From Novosphingobium pokkalii (GTDB lineage Bacteria > Pseudomonadota > Alphaproteobacteria > Sphingomonadales > Sphingomonadaceae): a DNA stretch of 37,656 bases. Numbering within the stretch: position 1 is the stretch's first letter; each line of letters starts with the position of its first letter. Below are positions 32,500 through 37,656 of the stretch, in pieces. Position numbers and translations under genes: made by a program. The stretch lies in NCBI RefSeq assembly GCF_014652855.1, contig NZ_BMZP01000025.1:1-37656 (forward strand). The letters are read 5' to 3'. The notes beneath the pieces are model-generated. The model saw only the letters and a program-made list of their open reading frames with translations, ran no database searches and had not been told where the DNA came from.

Positions 32500-33906
32500 A
32501 TGGCCCGACCATCCGCCCCATCCCGCCCGCTCTACCTTGGCCCGCGCATCAAGCGCCTGCGCCGCGAACTGGGCCTGACGCAGCAGGCCATGGCCGAAGA
32601 TCTCGCGGTGTCGCCCAGCTACATCGCCCTGATCGAGCGCAACCAGCGACCGCTGACCGCCGACCTGCTGCTGCGCCTGGCCGCGACCTACCGGCTCGAC
32701 ATGGCCGACCTTGCCGCGCAGGATCGCGACGACCATGCCCGCCGCCTCGCCGAGGCGCTGCGCGATCCGCTGTTTGCCGAAATCGACCTGCCCGCGCTGG
32801 AAGTGGCGGACCTTGCCACCAGCTTTCCCGGCATGACCGAAGCCCTGCTGCGGCTGCATGGCGCCTATGCCCGCGCCAACCAGGCGCTGGCCGAAGGACG
32901 CGAAGCCCAGGCCGCCACCCCAGCCACCGATCCGGCCGGTGAGGCACGGCGCTTCCTCGCCGCCCGCCAGCACTGGTTCGCGGCGCTGGAAACCCGTGCC
33001 GAGGCGCTCAGCACCGAGATCGACAGCGCCGGGGGCAGCGCGGAATGGCTGCGGCGCAATGGCCTGCGCGTGCGCGCCATGCCGGCCAGCGTGATGATGG
33101 GCGCGCTCGCGCGGTATGACCGCCACAACGAACAACTGCTGCTCGACGAATGCCTCGGCCCGCAACGCCGCGCCTGGCAGATCGGGCTGCACATCGCCTA
33201 TACCAGCCTGCGCCCTGACATCGCCGCGATCGTGCGCGGGGAAAGCTTTGCCAGCGCCACGGCGGCGCAACTGGTCCGTCGCGCCTTGGCCGAACTGGGC
33301 GCAGCCGCGCTGCTCATGCCTTATGATCGCTTCGCCCGCGCGGCGCAGGCCCTGGGGCACGATCCGCAAGCCCTGGCCGATCTGTTCGGGGTGGAATGGC
33401 AGCATGCCGCGCTGCGCCTCGCCACGCTCAACAAGCCCGGCCACGAAGGCGTGCCGTTCTTTCTGGTCGAACTGGACGGCGCGGGCAACGTGGTGCGGCG
33501 GATGGATGGCGCCGGCTTCCCCTTTGCCGCACAGGGCGGCGGATGCCCGCTGTGGAGCCTGCACCAGGCCTTTGCCCGCCCCGGCGAAGCGCTCACGCAA
33601 TGGCTGGAACTGCCCCACGGGGAACGGTTCTTTTCGATGGCGCGCACGGTGGACCTGGCGAGCGGGGCAGGCCTGCCCCCGGTTCGCCGCGCTCTGGCGC
33701 TGGTCTGCCCGGCGGACCAGGCGCCGCGCCTGGCCGCTGCGCGCGGCCTCGATCCGCAAGGCGCGATTGCTACACCGATCGGCGTGACCTGCCGCCTGTG
33801 CCAGCGCCCGGAATGCGCGGTACGCGCGCAGCCGCCGCTGGGCCGCGACATCCTGCCCGACGATTACCGCCGCGCCGCCGTGCCGTTCGTGTTCAGCGAG
33901 GCCTGA
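32500..33906 (+). CDS. XRE-type regulator, short-chain fatty acyl regulator family (ScfR/RamB-like)
   Basis: The 468-residue protein has an N-terminal helix-turn-helix (about 15-67, LGPRIKRLRRELGLTQQAMAEDL with SPSYIALIERNQRPLT). A linker, a central ImmA/IrrE-like domain (about 155-290) and a C-terminal sensor domain follow, ending in a cysteine cluster (C431, C434, C439 in CRLCQRPEC). This layout matches RamB of Corynebacterium and the ScfR family that controls glyoxylate, methylcitrate or acyl-CoA genes. The usual HExxH zinc site of IrrE is not visible in the central domain, as in other regulators of this type. It is divergent from aceA across a perfect dyad; control of aceA is inferred. 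Confidence 0.88.
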   Translation: MARPSAPSRPLYLGPRIKRLRRELGLTQQAMAEDLAVSPSYIALIERNQRPLTADLLLRLAATYRLDMADLAAQDRDDHARRLAEALRDPLFAEIDLPALEVADLATSFPGMTEALLRLHGAYARANQALAEGREAQAATPATDPAGEARRFLAARQHWFAALETRAEALSTEIDSAGGSAEWLRRNGLRVRAMPASVMMGALARYDRHNEQLLLDECLGPQRRAWQIGLHIAYTSLRPDIAAIVRGESFASATAAQLVRRALAELGAAALLMPYDRFARAAQALGHDPQALADLFGVEWQHAALRLATLNKPGHEGVPFFLVELDGAGNVVRRMDGAGFPFAAQGGGCPLWSLHQAFARPGEALTQWLELPHGERFFSMARTVDLASGAGLPPVRRALALVCPADQAPRLAAARGLDPQGAIATPIGVTCRLCQRPECAVRAQPPLGRDILPDDYRRAAVPFVFSEA

Positions 33907-33936
33907 TGCCGCGCGCGGGGATACGCGCCGCTCGGC

Positions 33937-34866
33937 TTACAGCGAAAGGCCGGCGGTTTCGGGCAGCCCCGCCATCAGGTTGAGCGATTGCACCGCCGCA
34001 CCGCTGGCGCCCTTGCCCAGATTGTCGAGCCGGGCGACGAGACGCACCTGCGTGCCGTCCTGGCTGCTGATGACGCTCAGGGCCAGGCCGTCCCAGGCCC
34101 TGGCGCTGCGCCGCATCAGGAATTCGCCGTCGGCGGGCGCGCCTTGCATGACGCTCACGATCGGGCTGCCGGCATAGAAATCGGCCAGCGCGCGATAGAG
34201 CGCCTCGGGCGTTCCTGCGCCGGGCATGGCTTCGAGCGAAAGCGGCACTTCCACCACCATGCCGCGCAGCGCGGGCACCACGGCGGGGCTGAACAGCGGC
34301 GCCACCGCAAGACCGGCATAGGCGGTCATTTCCGGCACGTGCTTGTGCCCGAACGCAAGGCCATAGCCACGCCAGGCAATGTCGGTATCGTCCTCGAACC
34401 GGGCGATCAGCGCCTTGCCACCGCCGGAATAGCCCGACACGGCATGCACCACATAGGGCCAGTTGGCCGGCAGCAGCCCGGCGCGCACCAGCGGCGCGAG
34501 CAGCGCGATGAAGCCAGTGGGATAGCAACCGGGATTGGCGACGAAGCGGGCATTGGCCACGGCATCGCGGCCGATCACTTCGGGCAGGCCATACGTCCAG
34601 CCGTCGGCCACACGATGCGCGGTGGAGGCGTCGATCACGCGCGTCGTATCATTCGCGATCATCGCCACGGCCGCGCGCGCGGCATCGTCGGGCAGGCACA
34701 GGATCACCACGTCAGCAGCGTTGATCGCCTCGGCGCGGGCGCCGTCGTCCTTGCGCCGCGCCTCGTCCAGCGTGATCAGGGCAAATTCGGGGCGGCCGGC
34801 GAGCCGCTCGGCGATTTCCAGGCCAGTCGTGCCGGCAGCACCGTCGATGAAGATCCGCGTGGTCAT
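33937..34866 (-). CDS. argC: N-acetyl-gamma-glutamyl-phosphate reductase, type 2
   Basis: It reduces N-acetylglutamyl phosphate to the semialdehyde with NADPH in arginine synthesis. The 309-residue protein is of the short, type 2 class. It has an N-terminal Rossmann motif (FIDGAAGTTGLEIAERL), the catalytic Cys114 in NPGCYPTG, and SGYSGGGKALIARFED and GHKHVPEMTAYAG for the dimerisation/catalytic region. Its ATG overlaps the TGA of the upstream SH3-like gene by four bases, so the two are translationally coupled. No other arg gene is near. Confidence 0.95.
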   Translation of the reverse strand: MTTRIFIDGAAGTTGLEIAERLAGRPEFALITLDEARRKDDGARAEAINAADVVILCLPDDAARAAVAMIANDTTRVIDASTAHRVADGWTYGLPEVIGRDAVANARFVANPGCYPTGFIALLAPLVRAGLLPANWPYVVHAVSGYSGGGKALIARFEDDTDIAWRGYGLAFGHKHVPEMTAYAGLAVAPLFSPAVVPALRGMVVEVPLSLEAMPGAGTPEALYRALADFYAGSPIVSVMQGAPADGEFLMRRSARAWDGLALSVISSQDGTQVRLVARLDNLGKGASGAAVQSLNLMAGLPETAGLSL

Positions 34867-35231
34867 GCTTCCGGCTCCAGCACCGCGAGCGGCAGATAGC
34901 CGACCAGCCCGCCTTCGTCCGAGGCCTGGCCCCAGGCCCAGCCACCCGCCATGTCGAGCACGGCAAAGAATTCGCCGGCGGGCAGTTCGCCCAGCGCTTC
35001 GGCATCGGCGCGCGCGGCCTTGAGCAGCGGCGTGGCCGCCTTCAGGCGATGCGGCATCGGCACGGCATAGTGCGGCACGAACACGCGGCCTGCCAGGCGG
35101 ATGTGCGCCAGATCACCGCGCACGGGCAGGCGCAGCGGATCGACCTTCGCCGAAGGGCCAGACAAGGCCAGCTCTTCCTCGGGCGCAATGGCCGGGGAAA
35201 CAACAAGGGCAAGATCGGATTCGGCAGACAA
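34863..35231 (-). CDS. SH3-like domain protein, possibly the N-terminal part of an NlpC/P60-type protein
   Basis: The 122-residue protein carries a beta-rich segment, GDLAHIRLAGRVFVPHYAVPMPHRL, then LPAGEFFAVLDMAGGWAWGQASDEGGLVGYLPLAVLEPEA. This matches the bacterial SH3-like domain found at the N-terminus of many alphaproteobacterial C40 (NlpC/P60) peptidases. No catalytic Cys/His domain follows, because the frame stops where argC starts. It is thus either a true stand-alone SH3 protein or a truncated peptidase. No signal peptide is seen. It sits between the aminopeptidase gene (80 bp) and argC (4-bp overlap). Confidence 0.75.
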   Translation of the reverse strand: MSAESDLALVVSPAIAPEEELALSGPSAKVDPLRLPVRGDLAHIRLAGRVFVPHYAVPMPHRLKAATPLLKAARADAEALGELPAGEFFAVLDMAGGWAWGQASDEGGLVGYLPLAVLEPEA

Positions 35232-35311
35232 GGCGGGTTCCCGGACATTCGCAAAGGCGCGCGCTTAGCCGTCCTTGGCCCGCGATTCAAGTTTCGCGCC
35301 GAAAACGCCGG

Positions 35312-36721
<1,410 letters not shown>

Positions 36722-36777
36722 CTTGGCACCGACCTTGGCGCAGGACGGCGCCAAGATCGAGAGGAAAATGCCCCGCG

Positions 36778-37602
36778 ATGCCCCTTATGCCACCCCGCCC
36801 TGCCCGCGCCCTGCTGCTCACGCTCGCCCTTGCCGCCTGCAACCGCCAGCCCGCTCCGCCCGCGCCAACGCCGACCGCTTCCGCAAGCAGCACCAGCAGC
36901 CACGCCACGGCGCAGGCCACGCAATCGACGACCACCGGGCACGCCGTGAAGGAAAGCACCGACGCTTACGAATTCAGCTATGCCTGGCCCGCTGCCGCCG
37001 ATGCCCTGCCCGCCTTGCGCGCGCAATTGGCCGCCGACGAAGCCAAGACCCGCGCCACGCTGATCCACGATGCAGCGCAGGGCCAGCAGGAAGCGGCGAA
37101 AGACAAGTATCCGTTCCACCCCTATGCGCATTGGCAGGAATGGCAGGTGGTGACCGACCTGCCCGACTGGCTCAGCCTGTCGAGCCTGGTCGGCACGGAT
37201 AGCGGCGGCGCCCATCCCAACTATGCCTATGCCGCGATCCTGTGGGACAGGCGCGCCAACCAGCAGCGCCAGGCGCTGGACCTGTTCACCGCGCGCGCCG
37301 CCCTGGCCGGGGCGATCCACGCCGATTTCTGCAAGGCGCTGGACGCGCAGCGCGCCAGGAAGCGCGGCGGCCAGGCCAGCCTGGGCGGCGACAGCGGCTT
37401 TGACGCCTGCATCGATCCCCTGGCGCAAACCCTGATCCTCGGCTCGCGCAACCACAAGACCTTCGACCGCATCGGCTTCCTGATCGCACCTTACGAAGCC
37501 GGGCCTTATGCCGAGGGCAGCTATGAAGTGACGCTGCCGGTCACCCCGGCAGTGCTGGCGGCGGTAAAGCCGGAATGGCGGGGGGCTTTTGCTGCGCGGT
37601 AG
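36778..37602 (+). CDS. RsiV/DUF3298-type lipoprotein
   Basis: The 274-residue protein begins with a lipoprotein signal: basic start, hydrophobic core, lipobox LAAC with lipidation at Cys21. A Ser/Thr/Pro/Ala-rich linker (about 22-60) leads to a folded domain with KESTDAYEFSYAWP, WQVVTDLPDWLSLSSLVGTDSGGAHPNYAYAAILWD and FLIAPYEAGPYAEGSYEVTLPV. These correspond to the DUF4163 and DUF3298 halves found in RsiV, which binds lysozyme in Gram-positives. In proteobacteria the role is unknown. A GAGAGGA lies about 12 bases upstream. It is divergent from the aminopeptidase gene with 56 bp between starts. Confidence 0.85.
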   Translation: MPLMPPRPARALLLTLALAACNRQPAPPAPTPTASASSTSSHATAQATQSTTTGHAVKESTDAYEFSYAWPAAADALPALRAQLAADEAKTRATLIHDAAQGQQEAAKDKYPFHPYAHWQEWQVVTDLPDWLSLSSLVGTDSGGAHPNYAYAAILWDRRANQQRQALDLFTARAALAGAIHADFCKALDAQRARKRGGQASLGGDSGFDACIDPLAQTLILGSRNHKTFDRIGFLIAPYEAGPYAEGSYEVTLPVTPAVLAAVKPEWRGAFAAR

Positions 37603-37656
37603 GCGCCGCGGACGTGTTCGCGCGGCAGCGTTCACTTCATTCTCCGCGTCTCCGCG

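Noticed and set aside
37603..37656. Possible gene start at the right edge
   Set aside because: Only about 50 bp remain, with no ribosome site or start codon context that could be judged.

Overview
The window is a high-GC chromosomal segment of an alphaproteobacterium. A sphingomonad, close to Novosphingobium or Sphingobium, fits best. The grounds are the strongly GC-biased third codon positions, a TonB-dependent receptor with the plug motif common in that group, a DUF4169 protein, an IalB-like protein, the pyrF/trpF/trpB/trpA/accD/folC neighbourhood typical of Alphaproteobacteria, and an isocitrate lyase divergent from an ScfR/RamB-type regulator. I found no rRNA, tRNA, CRISPR array, transposase or prophage gene. 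Nearly all of the window is ordinary chromosome.

Layout. 1-5.3 kb: dapA (minus), then a plus-strand run: soluble lytic transglycosylase, GreA/GreB-type factor, histidine phosphatase, DUF4169 protein, a 67-residue unknown and an IalB-like secreted protein. The last five are joined by start/stop overlaps. 5.3-9.8 kb: an outer-membrane beta-barrel protein, a 2OG-Fe(II) oxygenase, rlmN, a PhzF-family protein and a glycine-zipper protein. 9.8-13.2 kb: a cyclopropane-fatty-acid synthase-like methyltransferase and an S46 peptidase whose 3' ends overlap by 43 bp. 13.2-16.1 kb: a 650-bp gene-free stretch, then a 731-residue membrane protein with a tandem-repeat beta-helix domain and visibly lower GC. 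This is the most unusual gene here. 16.1-19.4 kb: a TonB-dependent receptor and a DUF2490 protein, divergent around a likely Pho box made of three GTCAT units spaced exactly 11 bp.

19.5-29.3 kb is a biosynthetic block: purB, LapA-domain protein, pyrF, GNAT acetyltransferase, SIMPL protein, trpF, an opposing outer-membrane protein gene, trpB, trpA, accD and folC. It covers purine, pyrimidine, tryptophan, fatty-acid and folate synthesis. The trp genes are broken up in two places: an opposing gene with terminators lies between trpF and trpB, and a palindrome-bearing 219-bp spacer lies between trpB and trpA. 29.3-33.9 kb: a class I glutamine amidotransferase, two small genes, and aceA divergent from its likely regulator around a perfect dyad. 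33.9-37.6 kb: a minus-strand operon (M17 aminopeptidase, SH3-like protein, argC) and a divergent lipoprotein of the RsiV/DUF3298 type.

Points of interest outside coding sequence: two perfect G/C-rich palindromes (23- and 24-bp stems) that differ by compensating changes, an orphan leftward terminator in front of trpB, overlapping dyads in the trpB leader, and two short genes of 52 and 56 codons with good ribosome binding sites. Names rest on motif recognition by eye. No database search was run.
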